DNA of 64,000 nt from Halichoerus grypus. Lineage: Eukaryota > Chordata > Mammalia > Carnivora > Phocidae. The stretch's first letter is position 1; the number at the start of each line of letters is the position of its first letter. The notes beneath the pieces are model-generated. The model saw only the letters and a list, made by a program, of their open reading frames with translations. It did not search any database and had not been told where the DNA came from. The position numbers and the translations under genes were made by a program. Positions 1 to 10,424 of the stretch are shown here, one piece after another. The stretch covers positions 112,748,389 through 112,812,388 of the forward strand of contig NC_135716.1 of assembly GCF_964656455.1 (NCBI RefSeq), written 5' to 3'.

Positions 1-148
1 GGGCACACAGGGAAATGGCGGTAGACCACATGTGAAAAGCCCATGGGAGAGGCAAGACTTCTGTTTCCTGAAGACACACACTATGGTAATGTCCCCATGT
101 GCTGCCGGAAGATGAGTGTGCTCAAGCACATAAAGATGTCAACATTGA

Positions 149-302
149 GGGGTGCCTGGGTGTCTCCATTGGTTAAGTGTTGGACACTTGGTTTCAGCTC
201 AGGTCATGATTTCAGGGTCATGGGATCAAGTCCCGTTTGACCCCACAACCCCCACCACCCCTGCTTGCGCTCACGCGCGCTCTCTCTAAAAAAAATTTAA
301 AA
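149..302 (+). mobile_element. Can-SINE (SINEC), older copy
   Basis: This is a tRNA-Lys-derived carnivore SINE. The head reads GGTGCCTGGGTGTCTCCATT, followed by a GGTTAAG motif, the CTCAGGTCATGAT box-B-like stretch and a GGGATCAAG core, then a pyrimidine-rich segment ending in an A-rich tail. The target-site duplication is imperfect (AAAGATGTCAACAT before, AAAAGCCAACATCAA after). Several head changes suggest it is older than the copies near 12 kb or 26 kb. It is a relic of a Pol III retrotransposon and has no coding role. Confidence 0.92.
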
Positions 303-1690
303 AGCCAACATCAAATCACCACATAATAAAACTATGAAGAAATAAGATAAAAATTTTGAGAAAGGAAAAAAGTAACTTTTTCTACTTATTTTTCAGCTTA
401 TGTCTAATGCCTCCCTAGGAAAAGCCATCTTTTCTGTTGTTATGTATCTTATCTGAAGAAATAATAGCAGCACCCAAGTCTCTTTAAATTGGAGATTTTA
501 TTTTCCCTAGGAAACACATGAACATGTGTAGTCTTGACTTTCAGTTGTCACCTCAACTTTCTACACAAGTCCCTCACGCTGCCAGTTAACTATTTTCAAA
601 GCATCATTCTATCGGAATTTTTTTTCTCTTGAAGAAAAATAAAGAGATGCTAACCTATCAGTTGTTACACATAACCAACTACATGTAAAACCACGTCTAA
701 TTTAAATTTGCTTCTGACATCTTCATTTTGATCAGAAACATCAATTCAGTGTGTTTTCTCCATGAAAACCTGGAGAAACTGAGATAATTCTTTGAACAAC
801 ATAAAGAAAGATGTTATTATTAAATAGATTAAAATGGAACGTTTGTAGAAATGGATTTGGTGACATTGTAACCATGTGACATGGGATTTGACAAAAATCC
901 TGGTCCATTATAATAAGATATGGCTCTTTCCTCAAAAGTGAAGTTAACAGAGAAACTGGGCGTTAAAGTTTAGGGTATCTGGTTTGTTTATGTCCTCCAG
1001 GGTCGCTCTGCCACTAGTCCTGGCTGAGAGGTGGGTCTGAGCCTTGAAGGATTCAGTGTTAGTGACAGGATAGTCACCTAGTCAGCCGAAGCAAGGAGGC
1101 CTTGTTAACCTTGGGTCTAAGAATCGACGGGGTCGTGCCAGCCCCTTTATGGCAGAGGCCTTCCGCTCAGCGGCAGGTGAACTGAGAGTCACCCTCATGC
1201 CCAGCTAATGGCACTAATACCCTCAGCTTGTAGGCCTAGCCTTCCCGCATTCTGAACCCATAACCCCACCACATATACAGGCAAACAGTAAACTCAGAAG
1301 GCCCCAGTGCTTAGCATGAGGTTAGTCTGGCTGTTATAAGCCTGGGGATGGGGATGGGGCCCCCTAGACCATCTAACCTTTCTTTGAAAACTTCTGCAAC
1401 CCCCCAGTTCCTGAAATCGTATAACTCCTTCTCTTCTCTCTGTAACACTCTCGTTTCTGTCTGGTACCTCAGCTCCTTTAATGGAAGTCCTGATACCTTG
1501 TCAGACTTTGGCCTGTCCCCATCCCAGGGCCTGTAGCCTGACCTGTTAAAAAACAGATGCACCATCCCCCAGCCCACATGCCTGCTGGGGGTCTGTCTTG
1601 TTCAGCCTGTCTCCAGTCCTAGCCCCTACTAACTCTTGCCACATTGCCTTATGTCTCACAACTACTCCTATTATGATGTCAAAATCATAA
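303..1690. other. Non-coding stretch, no recognised element
   Basis: The first part (303-960) is AT-rich and featureless. Bases 960-1640 are richer in G+C and could be a decayed LTR or similar relic, because the composition and the CT-rich run with TGTAACACT near 1440 recall retroviral LTRs. I could not match it to a family or find its ends. An 88-codon minus-strand open frame (1311-1577) lies here; it has no recognisable domain and no splice or promoter context. Confidence 0.5.
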
Positions 1691-1899
1691 TGAATAATAC
1701 AAGCTACCATTTCTGGAGCTCTTGCCATGGGCTAGGTCGTGTGCTAAGAACATACATTATCCCAGCACATTCTCACAACAACAGGATGAGGCAGATATAC
1801 TGTCTTGATTTTACAGCTCAGTAAACTAAGGCTTGAAGAAGTTAAGTAGTTTGCTCAAGAGAACAAAACTTATAAGTGATAGAGCCAGGATTCAGCACT
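1691..1899 (-). mobile_element. MIR SINE
   Basis: Ancient mammalian-wide interspersed repeat in reverse orientation. Recognisable landmarks are AGCTACCATTTCTGGAGC, GTGCTAAGAACATACATTAT, a 'TTTTACAGCTCAGTAAACTAAGGCTTGAAGAAGTTAAG'-like core (paraphrased here; it lies at about 1811-1848) and AGAGCCAGGATTCAGCAC at the end. The divergence is typical of MIR. Confidence 0.85.
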
Positions 1900-2019
1900 A
1901 AAGGAGGCCAAAATCAAAGTTCCTGACACTTTGTCCCTTATGATGAATTAGAAACAAAGAGACCATAGAAGTCATCTAGAATCTTAAAGCTATATCGCTG
2001 AAGTTGGGGGATGTGTTGT

Positions 2020-2548
2020 TCATATCTGGAGTAACACTCCAAATCCCTGCAGCCCCACCTCCTTCTCCAGCCACTAAAGAAGGAGCTAATTCTATGAGGG
2101 CTTTAATCAGCTTCGTGCACAAGCAGCCTGGCAGTGTCTTGCTTCAGCCTGGGTCTCATCCTCTCCCTTCCTGTCCTGTGGCTTCTCTGATGTCCCACCA
2201 TGACACAGAATCCCATGTGCATGGCTCAAAATGCAGGGGAGCTCACACCCTGGGGCCATTCTTGACCAGAGGCAGATGAGAGCTGATAAATAAATGTTTC
2301 CTTCCTTCATCATCTGTGGACATTCTGAGACACATTTCATATGGATCCTTAGAAAGTTCCACAGGGTCAAGCCCAATTGCCATGGGAATTGCCATTCCCA
2401 GGCCATGGCCAGCTCAACCGCACATCCTTAATTTGGCTTTCTTTCCTTCACTGTTGCTCTGTTCCTGTCCCCTGGGACCACATCCCCAAGTAAACTACCT
2501 GCATGGAAGCATTTGGCTCAGGCTCTGCTTTTAGGGGAACCCAGGCAG
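2020..2548 (+). mobile_element. Possible ancient ERV-type LTR
   Basis: The right end (about 2440-2548) resembles the 3' part of old ERVL-class LTRs: a CCCAAGTAAACTACCTGCAT stretch, then CTCAGGCTCTGCTTTTAGG and GGGAACCCAGGCAGG. A GATAAATAAATG possible poly(A) signal lies near 2285. The left boundary is a guess and no TSD was found. It could instead be two unrelated fragments. Confidence 0.4.
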
Positions 2549-3456
2549 GTGGACACAGAAGAAGTACCTGTTTCTCAAGAAAACCAGTCCATTCATTTAC
2601 ATATTGTTCTCTGAGAGTGACCCCAGTGATATCTCTCTCCATTTCTGTCCAATTTTTTTCATGCTGAAGACAAGATGGGATCCTGAACCTCCTCTCTGTT
2701 TTCAGATTAAACTGTCCTGAAAAGAGTAGGAAGAAGATCTAACAGAGAGGCAGACAGGGCCGTCAATACCTCTAAGCCAAAGGCCTTGGAAGGGCAGGAC
2801 CTCCGTAAGGCAGATAAAGACATGAATTTAGACAGAAGATAAAAGCTTTTCCTGCTACGAAGATAGAATAATTAATTTAGGAAGAAGACTCTCCAGACTG
2901 ACAAGGCACACCAAGACCAGCGCCCGCCACGTAAATGCAGGCATCTGGGCTGGGACTGCAAGTCTGTCTCTAACCTGCTCCCACCAGCCTTCTCCACATG
3001 GCTCTCCCTATAGCAAAGTTCTGGACTCCTTGTTTCCTTAAACCACTGTTACTTTTAATCAACATTGTCTCTTCTCTGCACATACACTCTCAACAAGGAG
3101 GTCAGCGTCATCACTGTTAGCCTGAAGATGGGCCAAGAGAAATCAAGAGAACCCCCACTGAGGCCACACTCTGCATCTCATCTCAGCAGCTGAGATTCCA
3201 GCGAACATCCCTGAGTGCCCTACTGGAATTCCTTCCATCTTCCTGAGCACAGGCAAAACCGAGGCATGTGCCAGCCTCGTTTCCAGCCCTGAAATGAGAT
3301 TTATCCATTTTCCCAGATATTTATCTAGAACTAATTTGATGTGGAGGCTTTCTGTTAAAATAAGCTTTATCCTTTCAATTATTTTCATTCTGGTGTCCCT
3401 TATTTACTTTTGGATGCAATTGTTTATTCTCTAATTCTTAGAATCCTAGATGTTAA
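2549..3456. other. Non-coding stretch, nothing recognised
   Basis: Mixed-composition sequence without a repeat I can name. No open frame of note is present except short chance ones. Confidence 0.5.
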
Positions 3457-3470
3457 AAAAATCATGATAC

Positions 3471-3564
3471 TGAATACAACTGATGAATCACTGAACTCTA
3501 CCTCTAAAACTAATAATACACTATATGTTAATTTAATTTAAATAAAATAAAATAATATTTTTTT
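3471..3564 (+). mobile_element. Severely 5'-truncated L1 (3' end only)
   Basis: Only about 94 bp of L1 remain. The sequence runs from CTGATGAATCACTGAACTCT through ACTATATGTTAATTTAATTT and AAATAAAA repeats, which is the terminal 3' UTR of the carnivore L1 lineage. It is flanked by a perfect 14-bp TSD, AAAAATCATGATAC, at 3457-3470 and 3565-3578. The intact TSD shows a genuine target-primed insertion rather than an eroded longer copy. Confidence 0.88.
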
Positions 3565-3578
3565 AAAAATCATGATAC

Positions 3579-4356
3579 CAATCATAAATTACCTAAAGAA
3601 ATGGTACTTCCTTTGTTGTTAAATCTAGTAACGATCTAATAGCAACAAATCTAAAAATGATAGCAATCTAATGATTGCCTACAAGTACGCTAAACCACTG
3701 TAGCCATGATCAACTCAAAGGCTATTATACTGCAAGCCTGTGGCCCAGGGCTGCAGACCCCTAGGGCGTTCAGAGCTATTACAAGAGATCATCAAAGAGA
3801 TGATGTGTGTTAAGCATAATTTGTGGTCTAAATACTTAATACCTATTGCACACATATGTATGACTTCTTAAGTGTTTGTAGACGCTGCTGTGATTAGTAA
3901 AATGCAAACCCATAGATATATTTTGTAGCTCAAAGAATATAGTGGTAGGGTTAGGTAGTCTTAAAGTATTTTTACGTTAAAATGAGGTCCTAGTGCCCCA
4001 AAATATTGGGGTAACTGATGTTATGGAAAGAAGTCCCAAGACAAGAGTCCAGAAATCCAGGCCCACATTCTAGCCCAGCTGATGGGCTCTGAAACCTTAA
4101 GTAAGTCATTGGTCTTAGTAACCTCAGATTCTGCATTTATAAGAAAATAACCAAACCTTTACCACAGAACTTTTACAAGAAATATAAATCAGGTCATATT
4201 GTGGTTTTGTGTGTGTGTGTGTTTTAAAAGTCTTAAGTGGTACCCAGGATTTTGTACTAAAAAGTTCTTCAGGTAATTCTGATATACAGCTGCATTTGAA
4301 ATAATCTACACACTAAAAAAATGTAGGTTAAATTCTTTTAAAATTTTAAACTGCTA
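3579..4356. other. Mostly unclassified, with MIR-like and (GT)n segments
   Basis: Bases 4040-4180 weakly resemble plus-strand MIR (AAGTAAGTCATTGGTCTTAG, CCTCAGATTCTGCATTTAT). A short (TG)7 run lies at about 4208-4222. Bases 4250-4310 contain an AGTTCTTCAGGTAATTCTGAT segment like the inner part of MER5-type MITEs. The rest is unremarkable. Confidence 0.45.
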
Positions 4357-4534
4357 AGGCGCTTGGGTGGCACAGTTGGTTGAGCTTCTGATTCTTGTTT
4401 CGGCTCAGGTCGCGATCTCAGGGTCATGAGACAGAGCCCTGCATTGGGCTCTGTGCTCAGCATGGAGTCTGCTTGGGTTTCTCTCTCTCTCTGCTCCTCC
4501 CCCACCCCTTCTCTCTCAAATAAATAAATAAATC
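4357..4534 (+). mobile_element. Can-SINE (SINEC) with 20-bp TSD
   Basis: The head is AGGCGCTTGGGTGGCACAG, with GGCTCAGGTCGCGATCTCAG in the box-B region, a CT-rich linker and a CAAATAAATAAATAAATC tail. The TSD (a T/A-rich 20-mer ending in ACTGCTA) is identical at 4337-4356 and 4535-4554, so both insertion ends are intact. Confidence 0.95.
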
Positions 4535-4972
4535 TTTAAAATTTTAAACTGCTATAGAAATATAAGATATCATTACTAATAAATAATGAGGAACTCTAAA
4601 AATCTCATTAAAGTAATACTCAAAGACTCATCTTCCAGCCACAGATCCGATTGGGCCCTGGCCACTAGGATGTATCAGAGATCCGATGGGCCATTTTCAG
4701 CACACCAGCTCCATGTTATTTGTCTAAGGGCCATGTTAGGGTCAAGTAATAGGATCAGAAAGAAAACCACACCAAAACACATCATAATCAAATTGCTGAA
4801 TACCAGTGATAAAGAGAAAATGTTAAAAGCAGACAGGGATATAGAGTGGGAGGAAGGGTGGAGAAACAAACTAGACATAGAGGAACGAAAATAAGAATTA
4901 CAGCACACTTCTCATCAGAAGCATTTCAAGCCAGAAGACAATGGAGCAACAACTGTAAAGTGCTGAAACAAA

Positions 4973-5093
4973 GGGGTGTCTGGCTGTCTCAGTTGGTGGA
5001 ACATGTGACTCTTGATCTCAGGCCCTGAGTTCAAGCCCCACATTGGGCCTAGAGCTTCCTTAAAAAAAATAAATAAAATAATAATAATAAATA
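4973..5093 (+). mobile_element. SINEC2-type short Can-SINE inserted in L1
   Basis: Short tRNA-type copy: GGGGTGTCTGGCTGTCTCAG head, CTCTTGATCTCAGG, then CAAGCCCCACATTGGGC and an A-rich tail of AATAAA/AATAAT units. The L1 sequence TAAAGTGCTGAAACAA (4957-4972) is repeated as TAAAGTACTGAAACAA (5094-5109) after it, with one mismatch, so the insertion into the L1 is direct. Confidence 0.9.
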
Positions 5094-5204
5094 TAAAGTA
5101 CTGAAACAAGAAACCATCAACCTAGTATTATATACCCAGAAAGGATCTTTTCAAAAATGGAAAGGGAAAAAAGACTTTTTTCAGAAAAATAAAGCCTGGG
5201 AAGA

Positions 5205-5395
5205 TACATTGACAGCAGATTAGCATCACAAGCTTAAGCCCCTTCATACCAGTTCACACAAAATGATTGCTAAATATTTAGAAATTTTGCAAATTGACTG
5301 TTAAAATGTTGGTAGCTTAAAATTGGTAATGATGGGAGAATTTGTATCATGAAAATCAGCAAACACTACAAATCAGGGCTCTTTTTTATTTTTCA
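5205..5395. other. Unclassified segment interrupting L1
   Basis: The L1 match breaks after GACAGCAGATTAGCATCAC and resumes near ACCAGCACATCACTGAGG. Between them are about 190 bp of AT-rich sequence (for example AAATTGACTGTTAAAATG and AGCTTAAAATTGGTAATG). It has no A-tail and no clear terminal repeats. It may be an old non-autonomous element or sequence private to this L1 subfamily. Confidence 0.4.
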
Positions 5396-5945
5396 GAGAG
5401 CAACATTACCAGCACATCACTGAGGACAAGAATATTAAAAGTAGTCCGTCAGGCAAAACGAAAGTGATACCAGATAAAAATTTGGATCCGTACAAAGGAA
5501 TTAAAGACAACAAATAGGTGAGTAAACATAAAAACATTTTTCTTAATTTTAAAATCTCTTTAAAAGACAACCACCTATTTAAAGTAATGTAAATGACTAA
5601 TATTTGTAGAAGTAATACCTATGACAGAAGTAGTATAAAGGATGGGAAGAAGAAAAGAGAAATATACTTTTGTAAGAATCTCACACCATATGTAAAGTAG
5701 TATGTTGGTCGAAGGTAGACTGTAATTAGTTGAAAATGAATATGTATTATAAACTGTACATAAGTTGAAAGTGTGATATTGTGAAGGTTGAAAATGGATA
5801 TTGTAAACTATATAGTAATCACACATATACACACACAAACTCAAAGAGGTACGGCTAAATAAATCAACAGTGGGGATAAAATAAAATTATTAAAAATGCT
5901 TGATTAATTCAAAAGAAGATAGAAAAGAAGAGAAAGGGAAGATAG

Positions 5946-6070
5946 AATGAATGGGGTGATGAAATTTTTCTATCCCATGATTGTAGTCATTACACAACTA
6001 TATTTGTGAGAAGTTATCAAATCACACAACTTGGTGAGTTTTATTATATATAAATTGTACATCAATAAAT
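5946..6070 (+). mobile_element. L1 3' UTR end
   Basis: The segment from ATGAATGGGGTGATG through GGTGAGTTTTATTATATA and TTGTACATCAATAAATC resembles the last about 120 bp of L1MA/L1MB 3' ends. It lies directly after inter-ORF L1 sequence, so nearly all of ORF2 is absent between them. Confidence 0.65.
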
Positions 6071-6071
6071 C

Positions 6072-6132
6072 TGATAGAAGGAGGAAGAGGAAGGGGGAGA
6101 AGGATTAGGAGAAGGAGGGGGAGGAGGATGAC
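6072..6132. repeat. Purine-rich (GGA)n-like simple repeat
   Basis: A run of GAAGGAGGAAGAGGAAGG-type units about 60 bp long follows directly on the L1 3' end and may have grown from its A-rich tail. It is followed by a short CACCACCA run. Confidence 0.85.
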
Positions 6133-6171
6133 TACCACCACCAAGTAGGAGAGTTACGCTACCTGAGTGCG

Positions 6172-6260
6172 AGACATGCTATGAAGCTATGGTAGTCAAA
6201 GTGTTGCCATATTGGTGAAAAGATAGACCTAGAGACCAATGGAACAGATTGTCTGGCTAC
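6172..6260 (+). mobile_element. Small L1 ORF2 fragment
   Basis: Resembles the ORF2 stretch that ends in 'agatagacctagagaccaat ggaacag' (6220-6246). This fragment follows an L1 3' end, so it belongs to a second L1 copy or a rearranged one. It is too short to be certain. Confidence 0.55.
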
Positions 6261-6970
6261 AAGGAACTCATTCCCACCAGGCCAAAGAGGGTGGACCACT
6301 GCTACTATGTGTTCATTTCTCTTCTGTTTTTTAAATCGGGAATGAGAGGCCTAACTATCATACTATTCTTTGACCAACAGAAATAAAAGTCAATAAAGTT
6401 TTGACTAGAAAGATGCACAGATGATAGTGATTACTAGTTTACCATGCAGGGGTCCTGCACATCTAGAGCTGTAATGCTATAGGCATATAAGGTAGAGAGC
6501 CTTCCTGTGAATGAAGTCAATTCACAGGAATGCAGAGCTAGAAAGGGAGGAAGGACAGAGCCGCTTGTGTCACAGTGGACTCCTGGATCTAGCTATACCT
6601 GAAGCCAGAATCTCCTTGGACTGCCTGATTATTTGAACTAATAAATTCCCTTTTCTGTCTAAGCAAATTAGAGTTGTAACAGGAGGAGTCCTAAATAATG
6701 TATGTGTGTACTCTGTGGTGATAGTAGAGAAGCCCTGGCTTATGCATATACTAACTGGATGCTCTCAGGCAGGTCTTTTAAAAGCTCTGGGCCTAGATTT
6801 CTCATCTCTTAGTAGAAGTAGTTGGATTAGGGCAGTAGTTTCTCAGAAGAGTTGTACAAAGGTGAGACACCACAGTGACCTCAATGGGAAATGAGGGAGA
6901 GGCACAGAAGGGACCCCAGCCTCTCTCTCAACTAAACCAGGAATAACTCCTCCTTTTAAAAATCTGTTTC
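6261..6970. other. Non-coding, with one MIR-like patch
   Basis: Bases 6735-6830 have MIR/MIR3-like phrases (CTCAGGCAGGTCTTTTAAAA, GGGCCTAGATTTCTCATCTC). Otherwise I recognise nothing. No reading frame is worth calling. Confidence 0.45.
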
Positions 6971-7166
6971 AGGGGCACCTGGGTGGCTCAGTTGGTTAAG
7001 TGTCTGCCTTCGGCTCAGGTCATGATCTTGGGGTCCTGGGATTGAGCCCCACATTGGGCTCCCGGCCCAGCAGAGCAGGGAGTCTGCTTCTCCCTCTGCC
7101 TCTCTCCTCTGCTCGCGCTCTTTCTCTCTCTCTCAAGTGAAAAAAAAAAATCTTTAAAAAAAACAA
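6971..7166 (+). mobile_element. Can-SINE (SINEC) with perfect 13-bp TSD
   Basis: Head AGGGGCACCTGGGTGGCTCA, GGCTCAGGTCATGATCTTGG, CT-rich linker and a poly(A)/TCTTTAAAA tail. The TSD AAAAATCTGTTTC lies at 6958-6970 and 7167-7179. Low divergence marks it as relatively young. Confidence 0.96.
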
Positions 7167-7310
7167 AAAAATCTGTTTCCGATTTTGGAATTACACATAG
7201 AGTTAGATTTGAAAAAATTTTCCTTTGTTTAAGAAAAAAAATAAAGCTCTGTGATCTCCTCCAGTGCCCCAAATTCCAGTGTTCTTTGTTGATTTCTGAG
7301 AAGCAATGCA

Positions 7311-7700
7311 GCATAAGACGTTGCATTACAGCACATCAGACCACCTGGAGTCTGAATCCAGCTCCATCCCTACTAATGGTGTGAATTTGAGCAAGTTTCT
7401 CTGTTGTTTGGTTTCTTCGTCAGTAAAATAGGAACAGTAACAGTACCTATTGTATTAGTAACAATTAATGATCTCTGCTTTAGATCAGTGGCCTGTGGTT
7501 CATTAAACATGAACATTTGAATTTAAGTGTGACAGACAATATGGAAATATTTCTTACACGTCTCTCATTCAAGCCATGGAAACTTCAAGTAGGAGAATTC
7601 TAATTCCAAGAGTTCTAATGAGGGGTAGTTGACAATATTGGTTAAACCCTACCAGCAGTGCCCGGTACGTGCTCAATAACTGTTAGCGGTGATGATGATG
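7311..7700 (+). mobile_element. MIR SINE, split
   Basis: The front part (about 7311-7455) shows ACCTGGAGTCTGAATCCAGC, a degenerate 'gagcaagtttctctg' segment and AAAATAGGAACAGTAACAGT. The tail reappears at about 7645-7700 as CAGTGCCCGGTACGTGCTCA followed by ATAACTGTTAGCGGTGATGA. The roughly 190 bp between them are foreign to MIR and include copy 1 of a duplicated 135-bp block. Confidence 0.7.
7461..7595 (+). repeat. 135-bp duplicated block, copy 1
   Basis: This block starts ACAATTAATGATCTCTGCTT and ends ACTTCAAGTAGGAG. It recurs in the same orientation at 8647-8781 with three mismatches by direct comparison (TTTAGA/TTTGGA, ATATGGA/ATATGAA, GCCATGG/GCCGTGG). It is not a family I know, has no A-tail or terminal repeats, and lies inside a split MIR. 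Confidence 0.9.
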
Positions 7701-7929
7701 ATGATATGAGGATGATGCTAAGCCTGGAAGATCTCAGTGAATCTGGTTTGCCTTTATCAGTTCCCCCAAGGAGTGAGCTGAAAAAAGAATGGAGACCCAA
7801 ATCAGGTCACCTGCTTTTTCCCTGTAATTGTGTCAATAGGTTCGAGGTACTGAAAGCTTTGGTGTCTATTCTTTGTTTTCTGACTATAATCATCCCCTCT
7901 AGAAATGGCTAGCCCAAATGATAATTTGT
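7701..7929. other. Short unclassified gap
   Basis: Unique-looking sequence after the MIR tail. It begins with a GATGATGATGAT microsatellite-like stretch at about 7690-7706. Confidence 0.5.
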
Positions 7930-8565
7930 GTGTGTGGTTGAAGTAAAACCTTTCCTGATTATATTAATAATGCATGTGCAGTGATAAAAATTTGAAAAAT
8001 GAATAGAAAAAGAAAATATGAAAGCACTTGGAATCCCACTACCAAAAGATAAATTCTATTAACATTTTGATCATTGCATATTTCAATTTGAAGTATTTTC
8101 TTCCAGCCTTTCTTTTAAAGCATTTAAAAAGAACTATAAATACATACCAAAAAAACCTTATTTATATATATGTGTGTATGTGTGTGTATGAATATAGTTT
8201 CTTTTCTCAAATAAGGCTTTGAATAATTTTCCATGACATTAAATATTCTTTGAAAACCACATATGACTTCTTAATAATTTATCATATGGCTCTACCATAA
8301 TTTACTTGACAGCTTCCTTATAATTGGAACTTTCAGAAGTTTTTAGTTTAGATCTAGTATAAATAATGCTGTGATAAACATCCTTGGATATCCATCTTGA
8401 AACATATTTGATTAGGATGCTCCTCTTAGAGATGGAATTTCCAAGTATGTATTTATAAGGCTTCTGATACATATTGTCAAATAGTCTTGCAGAAAGTTTA
8501 TACCAATTTATTATTATTTTGATTACAACACACTCTTCAATTCTTTCATGCCATGCTTTGTGAAG
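7930..8565 (-). mobile_element. Old L1 (L1M-type) fragment
   Basis: Reverse-oriented L1 of an old subfamily. Landmarks are TAAATAATGCTGTGATAAAC, ATCCTTGGATATCCATC, GATGGAATTTCCAAGTATG and TATACCAATTTATTATTATT. These correspond to the 'aataatgctgcaataaacatcc' stretch of ancient L1 copies. A second, better-preserved copy of similar sequence lies at 58.7-61.1 kb. No coding capacity remains. Confidence 0.6.
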
Positions 8566-8646
8566 GACCAAGTTCTCATCACTTAAATAGCGTGGTCAAA
8601 AGGATTCCCATTATCACACTAATGCTGACTTCACTCTAGTCCTTGA

Positions 8647-8781
8647 ACAATTAATGATCTCTGCTTTGGATCAGTGGCCTGTGGTTCATTAAACATGAAC
8701 ATTTGAATTTAAGTGTGACAGACAATATGAAAATATTTCTTACACGTCTCTCATTCAAGCCGTGGAAACTTCAAGTAGGAG
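8647..8781 (+). repeat. 135-bp duplicated block, copy 2
   Basis: Same orientation and about 97.8% identical to 7461-7595 (three mismatches, no gaps). Its flanks differ from those of copy 1. It does not interrupt an element I recognise, so this may be the source locus. Confidence 0.9.
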
Positions 8782-9029
8782 GATGTTCCAGGAGGACAAT
8801 TCTGTGACTGGAATATTGAGTTGTGAAAAGCAAAATGGCATCATCTAGAATTCAAAATAATCTTTTTAAAGGCCTCAATTTCCCTAGAGCTATGACTGTC
8901 CTGACTTACATTCTACTTCTCTGTGAAGCCAGAATGTGTAGCCAACATGATGGTTTCTTGGCCTCCTTTTTTCTCAGTATCTCTTCACCAGTATTAACTG
9001 CATTTGTGACCTGGAGGAAACTAACAGAG

Positions 9030-9215
9030 AAATGAATCTGATCATGTCCCCATTCTCCACCCTGCTTAAGGATCTTATCCAAACCTCAGCATGACAAGCA
9101 GACTGACAATCTGGATCCTACTATTCTAACCCCAAAGCCTGCCATCCTTCCCATCTTTCTCTCTCATCACATCCATCTTCCCACGTTCCACCTTGACTTT
9201 CCATGCCTCTATACC
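9030..9215 (+). mobile_element. Probable L2 fragment
   Basis: AATCTGATCATGTCCCCATT, CTCCACCCTGCTTAAGGATC and later ACCCCAAAGCCTGCCATCC align loosely with the C-terminal coding part of L2 (CR1-like LINE). Heavy decay makes the limits approximate. Confidence 0.4.
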
Positions 9216-10169
9216 TGGATTATCTGGGTCCCCTAGAAAAGTCTCCCAGCCATGTAGCCTAGTAAATTTTAGTCATCCAATCAGATCCTCCCCACACACA
9301 CGTACACAGCTCCAGTTCATGAGTACTAAGACCAAGATTCATACTTTGTTAAGTTCTTTGGGTTGTAAGGAATAGAAATTCAAGGTACCTCCAAGACCAT
9401 TGCACAGATGTGTATCTATCCCCTGGATTGGCTGCCATTGGTGGCCACCCCACCTTGGTCCAGCCCTACCTTGGTCCAGTCCAGGCCACCCCATGTTTCA
9501 ACCCCCACCTAAGGCAGGAGACTGTGGGAGGGCCGTTGCCCTTATGAAGGGATAAAGGACAAGATAGGCATGTACCACGTTGCTAAATTTGGACCTAATA
9601 GTATTCACTTTCGTGGATAGAAGAGGTAGGACCATAATTCTCATTTGTTACATACATTGTAAAGAAGAGGATTTATAGTCATCCTCCAAGCAACATCAGA
9701 TCATCCACACAATATAATGTCCTGAAGCAGTATCAGAGACTTTTGGAATTTTGTTTTATCCATCCCTAAAACAATAAACTGCTACCCAGTGTCCACTCAA
9801 TCCCCAACTTTTAAATGAAGCTTGTCCACTTACACAGGAAGTACTGTACATAGAGAAGCAGCCTTGACCACAGCTCCATTATCAGCTCCTCCACCCACCC
9901 TTATCTCCCATGTGTCTTCTATAATCCCTTGGCTTCATTCTCCAGCTCCCACCGCCCTCCCCAAGACATTCTCCCCCTTCCCATGATCCACTCTGCTCTG
10001 GCTCAGCACTTGCTGCCTGGGATAAGAGGTACCTCTCTCCCAGCCGTGATTCGCCAGCACCCCCCTCTCTACCCACCCTCTACTCCAGCCCTTCCCCTTG
10101 ACCCTGAAGGGAGGAGATTCAAAATTTAGGGCAAAATGGAGCATTGCTTTTAATGAATTTTGGGTTGGA
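9216..10169. other. Non-coding stretch, nothing certain
   Basis: Bases 9448-9495 hold a small imperfect duplication around CCTTGGTCCAG. Bases 9880-10110 are C-rich and carry overlapping chance open frames on both strands (up to 108 codons) with low-complexity proline/serine or glycine/glutamate content. No domain is recognisable. Confidence 0.5.
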
Positions 10170-10275
10170 CTATGGCTGAGAAACCAACATACTCTACTTA
10201 CCTCAGAGATTTGTTTTGAGGACTCAATGAGATAATCTATATAAAGTGCTTTGAATGGCACCTGCCCTTAATTAT
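10170..10275 (+). mobile_element. MIR 3' portion
   Basis: Phrases such as TTGAGGACTCAATGAGATAA and ATAAAGTGCTTTGAATGGCA match the second half of MIR. Confidence 0.5.
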
Positions 10276-10424
10276 TACATCTTAGTATTTGGAATCCTGT
10301 TGGCAGCCTCCTGAGTTGTTCTTCCTTTCAGAGTGGGATCTGCACTGTGGTGTCGTCTAATTTATGCGAGTGATTATATTACCATGGGAGGAGAGTGAAG
10401 CATTTCGTTTAGAAAAAGCACAGA

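Larger units (their letters stand above)
4750..5945 (+). mobile_element. L1 fragment: ORF1 end and inter-ORF region
   Basis: Bases 4750-4972 match the 3' end of L1 ORF1 as I remember it for old L1M copies (ACCACACCAAAACACATCAT, then CATTTCAAGCCAGAAGACAA and ATGGAGCAACAACTG). After the SINEC2 at 4973-5093 it continues through ACCTAGTATTATATACCCAG to about 5204. It resumes at about 5400 (GTGATACCAGATAAAAATTT) and follows the L1 inter-ORF region to about 5945. ORF1 frames are broken and no intact protein survives. It is interrupted by a SINEC2 and by an unclassified segment at 5205-5395. Confidence 0.72.

Noticed and set aside
1311..1577. 88-codon minus-strand frame with a helical-looking centre (LKELRYQTETRVLQREEKEL)
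   Set aside because: Charged heptad-like look only. No start context, splice sites or known family; the region may be an old LTR.
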